Made by a program: the position numbers and the translations under genes. 64,000 bases of DNA from Planktophila sp965267775 (GTDB lineage: Bacteria > Actinomycetota > Actinomycetes > Nanopelagicales > Nanopelagicaceae), in the NCBI GenBank assembly GCA_965267775.1, contig OZ254140.1, positions 1 to 64,000 of the forward strand. Reading direction: 5' to 3'. Below the pieces are notes generated by a model. That model was not told the origin of the DNA, did no database searches, and was given only the letters and a program-made list of their open reading frames with translations. Of the stretch, positions 16,985 to 26,900 are shown piece by piece. Numbering within the stretch: the stretch's first letter is position 1; every line of letters begins with the position of its first letter.

Positions 16985-18667
16985 GTGGCTCTCTCACTCG
17001 ATAAGAATTGGTGGCGTCAAGCCGTTATCTACCAGATCTACCCACGTAGCTTTAAAGATTCTAATGGTGATGGCATCGGTGATATCAAAGGCATCACATC
17101 ACAGATTGACTATCTCTCATCTCTTAACGTTGATGCAGTCTGGTTATCACCGTTCTATCCATCTGCACTTGCAGATGGCGGTTACGATGTTGATGATTAC
17201 CGTGATGTCGATCCTAAATTAGGTTCACTTGCAGATTTCGATGAGATGCTCAGTAAATTACATGAAGTTGGAATCCGTGTCTTTGTAGATATCGTTCCCA
17301 ACCACTCATCAAATCGCCACGAATGGTTTAAGGAAGCGATTGCAGCAGAACCAGGTTCTGCTGCGCGTAACCGATACATCTTCCGCGATGGCAAAGGTCC
17401 TAATGGAGAGTTACCTCCAACAAATTGGCCTTCACACTTTGCGCCGAGCGCATGGAGCCATGAATCAACTCAAGGTGGAAAATTTAACCAGTGGTACTGC
17501 CATTTATTCGCTCCTGAACAGCCTGATTTCAACTGGGATAACCGCGAAATTGAAGATGACTTCCTGAAGACTCTAAAGTTCTGGGCAGATCGTGGCGTTG
17601 ATGGATTCCGTATCGATGTTGCGCATGCCTTGAAGAAAGATTTATCAGAGCCGCTGAAAGATCAAGCGCGCTACCCAGATCTCGTTAATCGCAAGCCTGA
17701 TGAGAATATTCTCTTCGACCGCGATGAAGTACATGAAATTTATAAGGAATGGCGCCAGTTATTTAACCAATACGACCCACCACGCGTTGCTGTCGCAGAA
17801 TCATATGTACCAGCAGATCGCCTCGCGCTCTATGCAAGTCCAGAAGAGCTAGGACAAGCATTTAACTTTGAACTTCTCAATGCAAACTTTAATGCGCATG
17901 AATATAAGACAGTTGTCGATCGCGCATTTAAGCAGGCACAATCAATTGGATCATCGACAACATGGTGCCTTAACAATCATGATCAGATGCGCCCTGCTAC
18001 AAAATATGGATTGCTCCCAACTGTTGATCAGATTCGTTGGAAGAACTCTGCCGGTACAACAAGCCCAATCGATGCCGAACTCGGATTACGTTCTGCTATT
18101 GCGGCATCGATGTTCATCATGGCACTTCCTGGTTGCACCTACATCTATCAAGGTGAAGAGCTCGGCCTACAAGAAGTATTGGGAATTCCAGAAGATCAGA
18201 TTCAAGACCCACAGTACTTGCGAAACCATAAGGTCGATGTCGGACGTGATGGTTGTCGAGTTCCACTTCCATGGACAGCAACAGGTCCTTCATATGGTTT
18301 CGGTACCGGCGGTTCGCATCTCCCACAACCTCAATGGTTCTCAGAGTGGTCGATTGAAGGAGAGAGTAAAGATTCAGAATCTCCTCTCTCAATCTTCCGA
18401 AAGGCACTTGCACTCCGTAAAGAGTTAGTAGCACCGGAGGAGATGACATGGCATGAGACTGGCAATCTCCATGTGCTGCACTTCTCTCGCCCCAATGGAT
18501 GGCACTGCATCACCAACTTTGGTCGCGGCCACTTCGATCTGACAGGTAAGGGCGAGATCCTTCACGCCTCAGGACCTCTCTCTGAGGCCGGGATCTATCT
18601 CGTCCATGGCGTTGAGACCTCGGGCAACGACCTGCCACCGGCAACGACGGTCTGGCTCCGCGCTTAG
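16985..18667 (+). CDS. GH13 alpha-glucosidase / oligo-1,6-glucosidase type
   Basis: The enzyme hydrolyses alpha-glucosides (maltose, isomaltose, sucrose-like sugars) in the cytoplasm. The 560-residue protein begins with WWRQAVIYQIYPRSF, typical of the AglA/oligo-1,6-glucosidase subfamily. Catalytic residues fit family 13: nucleophile Asp211 in GFRIDVAHA, acid Glu272 in VAESYVP, and Asp333 in NNHDQMR. The GTG at 16985 has GAAGG at 16971-16975. No signal peptide is seen. It is divergent from lacI and shares a spacer with the second operator copy, so it probably processes what the importer brings in. Confidence 0.94.
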   Translation: MALSLDKNWWRQAVIYQIYPRSFKDSNGDGIGDIKGITSQIDYLSSLNVDAVWLSPFYPSALADGGYDVDDYRDVDPKLGSLADFDEMLSKLHEVGIRVFVDIVPNHSSNRHEWFKEAIAAEPGSAARNRYIFRDGKGPNGELPPTNWPSHFAPSAWSHESTQGGKFNQWYCHLFAPEQPDFNWDNREIEDDFLKTLKFWADRGVDGFRIDVAHALKKDLSEPLKDQARYPDLVNRKPDENILFDRDEVHEIYKEWRQLFNQYDPPRVAVAESYVPADRLALYASPEELGQAFNFELLNANFNAHEYKTVVDRAFKQAQSIGSSTTWCLNNHDQMRPATKYGLLPTVDQIRWKNSAGTTSPIDAELGLRSAIAASMFIMALPGCTYIYQGEELGLQEVLGIPEDQIQDPQYLRNHKVDVGRDGCRVPLPWTATGPSYGFGTGGSHLPQPQWFSEWSIEGESKDSESPLSIFRKALALRKELVAPEEMTWHETGNLHVLHFSRPNGWHCITNFGRGHFDLTGKGEILHASGPLSEAGIYLVHGVETSGNDLPPATTVWLRA

Positions 18668-18669
18668 GT

Positions 18670-18689
18670 AAAAATCACGCTCGATTTTT
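18670..18689. terminator. AT-rich hairpin after the GH13 gene
   Basis: AAAAATC (18670-18676) and GATTTTT (18683-18689) form a 7-base stem around ACGCTC, three bases after the GH13 stop codon. The T-rich arm could serve as the U-tract of a weak, possibly bidirectional terminator. The rest of the spacer to 18776 holds a TATGTATATGTAGACT stretch that is a likely promoter for the pyrophosphatase gene. Confidence 0.5.
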
Positions 18690-18776
18690 GACCTGTAATA
18701 GATATGTATATGTAGACTCGCCTCAGCCGTGGCCACGCTTCATGTGGCTGCACTGAATCTCCAACGGAGGAGAAAC

Positions 18777-21059
18777 ATGCGCGCTTCTGCCGCTAATTCA
18801 CTGGTGCAGGTCACCGGGTCTAATCTAAATATCACTTTCGTGGTTCTAGCAGTCGCGCTCGGAGCGCTCGCTATCGCCGTCGCCCTACGCGCACAGGTCC
18901 TCGCTGCAAGCGATGGAACCGAGAAGATGCGTGAGATCGCTGGGGCAGTCCAGGAAGGCGCCGCTGCATACCTGCACCGCCAGTTCCAGACACTTTCATA
19001 CTTTGTAGGAATCGTCTTCTTCCTACTCTTCGCTTTGCCTGCTGATACAACAACAATCCGTATCGGCCGTTCAATCTTCTTCCTTCTCGGCGCAGGCTTC
19101 TCAGCTCTCGTCGGTTACAACGGTATGTGGCTCGCTGTGCGCGCAAATGTTCGCGTTGCAGAAGCAGCTCGTCAGAAGGATGGCACCAAGGCAGTTCAGA
19201 TCGCATTCCGTACAGGTGGCGTTGTCGGTATGACCACTGTCGGCCTCGGCCTCGTCGGAGCTTCACTTGTTGTAATTCTCTACCGCGAGAACGCACCAGT
19301 TGTTCTCGAAGGTTTCGGTTTCGGTGCTGCAATGCTCGCGATGTTTATGCGCGTCGGCGGCGGTATCTTCACAAAGGCAGCTGATGTCGGAGCAGACCTC
19401 GTCGGTAAGGTTGAGAAGAACATTCCAGAAGATGACCCACGTAACGCTGCAACAATTGCAGATAACGTCGGCGATAACGTCGGTGACTGCGCTGGTATGG
19501 CAGCAGACTTGTTCGAGTCATATGCAGTAACGCTCGTTGCAGCTTTGATTCTTGGTAAGGCAGCTTTCGGTAACGAAGGTCTTATCTACCCATTGATCGT
19601 TCCAGCAATTGGAATCATCACAGCTGTGATCGGAATCTTTGCAACAAAGCTTCGTTCAACAGATAAGTCAGCAATGACAGCAATCAACCGCTCATTCTTT
19701 ATGTCAGCGATTATCTCTGCAGGTCTTACAGGCCTAGCAACATTTACTTACCTTCCAGCTAAATTCAACCTCCTTACAAATTACTCAACAGAAGTTGCTG
19801 CAGAAGCTGGCGACCTCAACCCACGTGTATTTGCGCTCGGAGCAGTAATCATCGGAATCGTTCTCGCAGCTGCAATTCAGGTACTTACAGGCTTCTTTAC
19901 AGAGGTCGGCAAGCGTCCAGTAAATGATGTCTCTTCAGCATCACAGACAGGTGCAGCAACAGTAATTCTCGCTGGTATCTCTGTCGGTTTTGAATCAGCT
20001 GTTTACTCAGCACTTCTTATCGCAGCAGCCGTCTTCGGAGCTTTCTTGCTCGGTGGCGGTTCAATCGTCTTGTCACTCTTTGCAATCTCATTGGCAGGAA
20101 CAGGACTTCTCACAACTGTTGGCGTCATCGTTGCGATGGATACATTCGGTCCTATCTCAGATAACGCACAAGGTATCGCTGAGATGTCAGGCGATGTAAA
20201 GGGCGAGTCAGCTCAGATCCTTACATCACTCGATGCAGTTGGTAACACAACTAAGGCGATCACAAAGGGAATTGCAATTGCAACAGCAGTTCTTGCAGCA
20301 ACAGCTTTGTTCGGTGCATTTACAGATGCAATCAAGGAAGCAGTTGTTAAGGTCGGTCGCGCAACATCTGATCTTCAGTATCAGGGCGTTCTCGATATCG
20401 CCTCTCCTCGTAACCTCGTTGGTTTGATTATCGGTGCATCAGTTGTATTCCTCTTCTCAGGTCTTGCAGTCAATGCAGTATCTAAGGCAGCGGGCGCAGT
20501 TGTTGTTGAAGTGCGTAAGCAGTTCCATGAGCACCCAGGAATTATGAACGGAACAGAGAAGCCTGAATACGGCCGCGTTGTAGATATCTGTACACGCGAC
20601 TCACTCCGTGAACTTGCAACACCAGGAATCCTTGCAGTGATGGCACCAATCGCAGTCGGCTTCGGTCTCGGCGTTGGCGCCCTCGGCGCATTCCTTGCTG
20701 GTGCAATCGGTACAGGAACTTTGATGGCTGTCTTCCTCTCTAACTCAGGCGGTGCTTGGGATAACGCGAAGAAGATGGTTGAAGATGGCAACTACGGTGG
20801 CAAGGGCTCAGAAGCTCACGCTGCAACAGTTGTTGGTGACACTGTTGGAGATCCATTTAAGGACACAGCAGGCCCAGCAATTAACCCACTTATCAAGGTA
20901 ATGAACCTCGTTGGTCTCCTCGTTACTCCTGCAATCGTTGAGTTCTCACTCAATGGCCAGGATTGGAAGATTGCATTTACATGTGGTCTTGCAACGTTGA
21001 TCATCGTCGGTGCATTGGTACGTAACCGCCGCCACCACGCTGTCGGCATTCAGTACTAA
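18777..21059 (+). CDS. hppA: K+-independent H+-translocating pyrophosphatase
   Basis: This integral membrane enzyme splits pyrophosphate and pumps protons outward, conserving energy. The 760-residue protein has about 16 membrane helices. The substrate-binding loops are present: DDPRNAATIADNVGDNVGDC, SGGAWDNAKKMVEDG, and KDTAGPAINPLIKVMNLV. The motif GNTTKAITKG places Lys at residue 493, where K+-dependent enzymes have Ala, so this is the K+-independent subclass. The ATG at 18777 follows CGGAGGAG; an in-frame GTG at 18729 is upstream of that site and rejected. Confidence 0.96.
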   Translation: MRASAANSLVQVTGSNLNITFVVLAVALGALAIAVALRAQVLAASDGTEKMREIAGAVQEGAAAYLHRQFQTLSYFVGIVFFLLFALPADTTTIRIGRSIFFLLGAGFSALVGYNGMWLAVRANVRVAEAARQKDGTKAVQIAFRTGGVVGMTTVGLGLVGASLVVILYRENAPVVLEGFGFGAAMLAMFMRVGGGIFTKAADVGADLVGKVEKNIPEDDPRNAATIADNVGDNVGDCAGMAADLFESYAVTLVAALILGKAAFGNEGLIYPLIVPAIGIITAVIGIFATKLRSTDKSAMTAINRSFFMSAIISAGLTGLATFTYLPAKFNLLTNYSTEVAAEAGDLNPRVFALGAVIIGIVLAAAIQVLTGFFTEVGKRPVNDVSSASQTGAATVILAGISVGFESAVYSALLIAAAVFGAFLLGGGSIVLSLFAISLAGTGLLTTVGVIVAMDTFGPISDNAQGIAEMSGDVKGESAQILTSLDAVGNTTKAITKGIAIATAVLAATALFGAFTDAIKEAVVKVGRATSDLQYQGVLDIASPRNLVGLIIGASVVFLFSGLAVNAVSKAAGAVVVEVRKQFHEHPGIMNGTEKPEYGRVVDICTRDSLRELATPGILAVMAPIAVGFGLGVGALGAFLAGAIGTGTLMAVFLSNSGGAWDNAKKMVEDGNYGGKGSEAHAATVVGDTVGDPFKDTAGPAINPLIKVMNLVGLLVTPAIVEFSLNGQDWKIAFTCGLATLIIVGALVRNRRHHAVGIQY

Positions 21060-21083
21060 GAAGAAAGGTACTTCCCCACCTTT

Positions 21084-23852
21084 ATGGCTTCGAAAAAAGC
21101 AGGCTCTAGCGCTGGCGAGCTCAAGACGCTCGTCATCGTTGAGTCCCCTGCAAAGGCTCGCAAGATTGGCGGCTACCTCGGCGATGGTTACATCGTCGAG
21201 GCTAGCGTCGGCCATATCCGCGACCTTCCGCAGCGCGCAGCCGATATCCCTAAGGAAGTAAAGAAGTTAGCGTGGTCTAAAGAGGGCGTCGATATCGAAA
21301 ATGATTTCGCACCTTTATATGTCATCAACCCCGATAAGAAGGCGAAAGTTGCCGAGCTCAAGGAGTTGATGAAGGGCGCTCAAGAGATCCTTCTCGCAAC
21401 TGACGAAGACCGCGAAGGTGAAGCGATTGCATGGCACCTCATTGAGGTCTTGCAACCAAAGATTCCCATTAAGCGCATGGTCTTCAATGAGATTACCGAA
21501 GAGGCAATTCAAGCCGCTGTAGAAAATACTCGCGATCTTGATTACAACCTCATTGATGCGCAAGAGACTCGTCGCGTTCTCGATCGTCTCTATGGCTACC
21601 GACTTTCTCCTGTTCTGTGGAAGAAAGTTATGCCACGTATCTCAGCAGGTCGTGTGCAATCAGTTGCAACACGTCTGATTGTTGAGAAGGAACGCGAACG
21701 TATGGCCTTCATCTCATCATCATGGTGGGATCTCGATGCAGCAACAGATCTTGGATTCTCTGCGCGTTTATTATCAGTCGATAATAAGAAGGTTGCATCA
21801 ACATCTGACTTTGGTGCAGATGGCGCAGTTAAAGAGAAGTCACTGAAAGATATTTTGCTCCTCGACGAGAGCGCTGCTAAATCACTCGTTGAGTCTCTTA
21901 AGGGTTCACCACTGACAGTAAAGTCGATGGAGGAATCTCCACGAACTGAGCGTCCTAAGCCACCTTTTACGACATCAACAATGCAGCAAGATGCGGGTAG
22001 CCGACTTGGTTGGGGCGCACAGATCACTATGCGAGTTGCACAACGCTTATATGAAAACGGTTACATCACATATATGCGTACCGACTCAATTAACTTGAGT
22101 GAGCAAGCAATTAAGGCAGCGCGCGCTGCCGCAAAATCTTTATACGGCGCAGATCACGTCTATGAGACAGCACGCGTCTATCAAGGTAAGACGAAGAATG
22201 CACAAGAGGCGCACGAAGCGATTCGCCCAGCAGGAGATGTTTTTAAGACACCTGGTGAGCTAGCGCCAGAGTTAACGCGCGATGAGTTCGCGCTCTATGA
22301 CTTGATTTGGAAGCGCACCGTTGCATCACAGATGGCAGATGCTAAGAAGATGCAGATGCGCGTTGACTTTGATGTTCACGCTTCAGACGGCCGGCCGTGC
22401 GTTTTTAGAGCTAATGGGTCCCTCACCGTTTTCCCTGGATTCCTCGCTGCATACGATGAGATTGTTACTGAAGAAAGTAAAGATGAAGAGAACGTTGATC
22501 GCAGACTTCCCGCAATGTCAGTTGGCCAATCAGTAAAGGTCAACGAGTATTCATGTGAAGGCCACGATACAAAGCCACCGGCACGTTACACAGAGCCAAC
22601 TCTTGTAAAGAAGTTGGAAGAGCTAGGTATCGGTCGTCCCTCAACATTCGCATCAATCATTCAAACAATTCAAGATCGTGGATATGTAAATAAGCGCGGC
22701 CGTGCACTTGTTCCGACTTTCTTAGCATTCTCTGTAACGGGCTTACTTGAATCGCACTTTACAAAGCTCGTTGATTACGACTTCACCGCATCGATGGAGG
22801 AAGATCTCGACAAGATTGCATCTGGCGAGGCATCTCGTATCGATTGGCTTCGCGATTTCTATTATGGCCATGATGGCGAACCAGGTCTTGATGAGTTGTC
22901 ACAAGATCTCGGCAATATCGATGCCCGTGCAACGAACACGATGAACTTATCTGATGCAATTGAGATCCGCGTTGGACGATACGGCGCATATCTTCAAGAG
23001 AATTACGATGACGGCGAGCGAAAGCTAGCTAATATCCCTGAAAATATGGCTCCAGATGAGCTGACTCTTACTAAGGCGATTGAGCTCCTTGCAGCACCTT
23101 CAGGAGAGCGCGAACTCGGTACAGATCCAGTAACCGGTTTAGAAGTTGTTGCAAAGAGTGGACGCTTCGGTCCTTACATCACAGAGATCTTCCCTGAAGA
23201 GCCTGTTGAATTAAAGGAAGATGGAACTCCAAAGAAGAAGCGCAAGAAGGCAGATGCTCCAAAGCCAAAGACAGCGTCGCTTCTCTCGACGATGAATCTC
23301 GACACCATTACTTTGGATGATGCGCTGCAACTTCTCTCGCTTCCACGTGTACTTGGTACCAATTCATCTGGTGATGAGATCACTGTGCAGAATGGTCGAT
23401 ACGGTCCATATCTCAAGGCTGGTGTTGACTCACGAACTCTTACATCGGAAGAGCAGTTATTCTCGATTACATTGGATGAGGCGCTCGATATCTACTCAAA
23501 GCCAAAGGAGCGCCGTCGCGGTGTTGCAAAGCCTCCACTAAAAGAACTTGGCGTCGATCCTGGTTCTGAGAAGGCTGTCATCATTAAAGATGGTCGCTTT
23601 GGTATGTATGTCACCGATGGCGAGACCAACGCAACCCTTCGGCGTGGTGACACACTTGAAGCGATGACCCTTGAGCGCGGACTTGAGCTACTTGCAGGAC
23701 GCCGTGCGTGGGAGGCCGAGAATGGCCCAACACCAAAGAAGTCTCGTAAGAAGGCTGCTCCAAAGAAGGCAGGCGATAAGCCACCAACACTTACAAAGAA
23801 AGTTGTGAAGAAAGCTGCAACAAAGAAGAAGGCTGCAACAAAGAAGAAGTAA
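21084..23852 (+). CDS. topA: DNA topoisomerase I
   Basis: This type IA topoisomerase relaxes negative supercoils. The 922-residue protein has an N-terminal TOPRIM domain (VIVESPAKA, then TDEDREGEAIAWH) and the active-site tyrosine Tyr330 in ITYMRTDS. C-terminal repeats of the NGRYGPYLKAG type follow in place of zinc fingers. The last 50 or so residues are a lysine/alanine-rich tail, a feature of actinobacterial TopA that interacts with DNA. It lies 24 bases after hppA. An imperfect hairpin TTCCAA-TTGGAA at 23854-23871 follows the stop. Confidence 0.97.
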   Translation: MASKKAGSSAGELKTLVIVESPAKARKIGGYLGDGYIVEASVGHIRDLPQRAADIPKEVKKLAWSKEGVDIENDFAPLYVINPDKKAKVAELKELMKGAQEILLATDEDREGEAIAWHLIEVLQPKIPIKRMVFNEITEEAIQAAVENTRDLDYNLIDAQETRRVLDRLYGYRLSPVLWKKVMPRISAGRVQSVATRLIVEKERERMAFISSSWWDLDAATDLGFSARLLSVDNKKVASTSDFGADGAVKEKSLKDILLLDESAAKSLVESLKGSPLTVKSMEESPRTERPKPPFTTSTMQQDAGSRLGWGAQITMRVAQRLYENGYITYMRTDSINLSEQAIKAARAAAKSLYGADHVYETARVYQGKTKNAQEAHEAIRPAGDVFKTPGELAPELTRDEFALYDLIWKRTVASQMADAKKMQMRVDFDVHASDGRPCVFRANGSLTVFPGFLAAYDEIVTEESKDEENVDRRLPAMSVGQSVKVNEYSCEGHDTKPPARYTEPTLVKKLEELGIGRPSTFASIIQTIQDRGYVNKRGRALVPTFLAFSVTGLLESHFTKLVDYDFTASMEEDLDKIASGEASRIDWLRDFYYGHDGEPGLDELSQDLGNIDARATNTMNLSDAIEIRVGRYGAYLQENYDDGERKLANIPENMAPDELTLTKAIELLAAPSGERELGTDPVTGLEVVAKSGRFGPYITEIFPEEPVELKEDGTPKKKRKKADAPKPKTASLLSTMNLDTITLDDALQLLSLPRVLGTNSSGDEITVQNGRYGPYLKAGVDSRTLTSEEQLFSITLDEALDIYSKPKERRRGVAKPPLKELGVDPGSEKAVIIKDGRFGMYVTDGETNATLRRGDTLEAMTLERGLELLAGRRAWEAENGPTPKKSRKKAAPKKAGDKPPTLTKKVVKKAATKKKAATKKK

Positions 23853-23955
23853 CTTCCAACAATTATTGGAATGAAAGTTTAGAGAGCATCATTAGGGATA
23901 ACCCCGTAATATCACCCCTTGAGAGAATGGTTCACTCTTCGATACGGGGCGATAA

Positions 23956-26900
23956 ATGCGTACACCTCCTTTGCAACTCCGTCAGAAAATTACAACGCGA
24001 TTAGCGATCACAACTCTCTTTCTCACTATCTTCACACTTCAACCAAGTAGCGCGCATGCTGCTCTCGCACAAGACGGCACATCTATCTGCCAAGTAACTA
24101 TCACAAGTAGCACCGGTGTAACTATTGATACAGCTTCTGTTCCAGTAGCGCTTACCGGAATTTACTGCGTTCTCTCATTTAAAACAGTCGGCACTTATGC
24201 GATCACAATTCCTAATACAACTACTTCAGTTGATTACCTCGTCGTCGGCGGCGGCGGCGGCGGCGGTTCTGGCGGTGGCGGTGCAGGTGGAGTAAAGCAA
24301 GGAAGCAATTATTCAGTCACTGCTGGCTCTTCATACACAGTTGTTGTGGGCGCCGGTGGTAATGGTGGACAAGGTGGAAATGGAAGCAACGGAACCAACG
24401 CCACCAATGGTGGTAACTCATCTTTCTCAGCTATCAGCGTTCTCGGTGGCGGTAGTGGTGGTCAAGGTAATCAAGCAGCAGGTGATGGTGGTAGCGGCGG
24501 CGGTGCACGTTTTGACTGCACAACTGTTTCATCAGCATGTCGTGGAGTTGGCGCAGTAGGCCAAGGAAATAACGGTGCATCAAGTACCTATCCCAGTTAC
24601 GGTGGTGGCGGTGGTGGTGGCGGTGCAGGAAGCGCCGGTGGAAATACAACGCTCTCCCATATTGGTGGAGCCGGCGGTAATGGAGTTATTAGTTCAATCA
24701 CCGGAAGCGATATTTATTATGGCGGCGGTGGCGGCGGAAGTATTAATGAAAACACAAACACGTATTGTGGATTGCATGCACCAGGAACTTCGAACTCTAA
24801 TTATTATTGCAACGGAAGCAATCCAACTCTAGAAATTAGAGGCGGCGGAATCGGTGGTTTGGGCGGCGGCGGAAATGGAAGCTCTTACGGTTTCTCTGGA
24901 GGAACTCGTGGCCAATACGCGAATGCGACTGCTGGAACACCTAATACCGGTGGTGGTGGCGGCGGAACTGACCCTGAAGATAATAATGGCGCCGCGGGTG
25001 GATCGGGAATTGTTATCCTTCGCTGGGTTGCACCTAATAGCTTAAAAACAGTCACTTTTAACTCTAATTACGGAACACCAGAGACTTCAACTCAAAATGT
25101 CATAAGTGGTGTTGCAACACAACTGAACGCGGGAACTTTCTCACGTCCCGGTTATATCTTCTCTGGTTGGACAGTTAATGCAGATGGCACTGGAACTTCC
25201 TATGGTGATTCAACAAATATAACAACATCTTCCAACGTCACTCTCTATGCAAAGTGGATTACCGGCGTCAATAAAACAATTACATTTAATGGAAATAGCA
25301 GTACCAGTGGAACTATGTCAGCACAATCAGCTGGCACATCGACAACTATCAGCCTCAATCAATTTGCCCGCACCAATTTCATCTTCACCGGGTGGAATAC
25401 CGTGGCAAATGGAAGCGGCTATAGCTATAGCGATGGCGCGGTATATGCATTTACATCTGATGCGACTCTCTACGCGCAATGGCAGGCGGTAAGACCTTCT
25501 TACACTGTGACCTTCTATGCAAACGGTGGTGATGGATCAACTCCTACTCAGACAGCTGATACGCCAACTGCACTTACCCTCAATGGATTTACTCGCGTTG
25601 GGTATAACTTCTTAGGTTGGGATACCAACTATGCGGCGACAACTGCAACATATATCGATGGACAGAACTACGCCTTTGGTGCCAACCTCGCCTTGTATGC
25701 AATTTGGAAGGTGCAGGCCCCCAATGTCGTTACCTTCAACGGTAACGGCAATACGGGAGGCGCGACTAGTTCACAGACAGCGAGCCAGAACACTCTTCTT
25801 AATTCAAATGGATTTTCCCGCGATGGCTACACCTTCTTAAAGTGGAACACACTTGCAAATGGAACAGGTACTAATTACAACGCGAGCTACACCTATAGCT
25901 TTGCAGCACCTATTACCTTGTATGCAGTCTGGAGCCAGAACCTCACCATTAGTTATTCTGGAAATGGTGCGACATCTGGCGATACTCCAACATCTCAAAG
26001 TTATTACGTTGGTGGTCCAACCCTGACGGTCTCAAATAATGCAGGAAGCCTCGCTCGTACCGGTTACACCTTGGTGGGCTGGAATACCGCTCCACTAGGT
26101 ACCGGAACTGCCTATGCAATTGGTGGAAGTAACGCCCGATTTAGAGCGGATACAACCCTTTATGCGCAGTGGTTAGGCGCAAGCTATTCGATTCTCTACA
26201 CCGGAAATGAGAACACTTCAGGATCGGCGCCAAGTAGCCAGAGCTACACCTTCGGCGATCCTGGCATCACATTGCGTGCAAACACTTCATCGCTAGCGCG
26301 TACCGGTTACACCTTTACTGGCTGGAATACCCAACCCAATGGCCTCGGTACGTCTTATGTAGAGAGTGCAACTGCAGTTACCTTTGCTGCAGATACCGTT
26401 CTCTTCGCTCAGTGGGTGGGAAATACATACACGGTAACTTATGATGCAAATACAGGAACTGTCTCTGCACCTTCTGCAACATTTAATTACGGTGGAAGTA
26501 CAACCTTATTAACGCCAACTAAGACTGGCTACACATTCCTCGGTTGGTATGACACAACAACAGCTGGAACAAAGATTGCAGATGGCGGAACTTCTTATAG
26601 CGCAGCCCTATCGAGAACTCTCTATGCACATTGGCTGATCAATAGTTATTCATATAACTATGACGGCAATGGTGGAACAGTTGATACATCGACTGTTACC
26701 TACACATATGGAGATCCTGCAATCGCACTACGCACACCATCGCGTACTAGCTACCAATTCAATGGTTGGTATTCAGCTAACAGTGGTGGCATACGACTAG
26801 GTGGCGCCGGTGAATCGGTAACGCCAACAAGTAACCAATCACTCTTCGCTCAATGGACTCAGCTATCTCTGATTGGTCTAGGCGGAGCAACTCTCATTAA

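Noticed and set aside
18729..18776. N-terminal extension of the pyrophosphatase
   Set aside because: The ribosome site CGGAGGAG lies inside it, directly before the ATG at 18777.
23854..23871. Hairpin after topA as a terminator
   Set aside because: The stem has only six pairs with no T-run, too weak to call with confidence.
24434..24649. Frames antisense to, or in other frames of, the Gly-rich region
   Set aside because: They encode runs of His/Arg or Val/Met that simply mirror GGN repeats; the long secreted protein explains the region.
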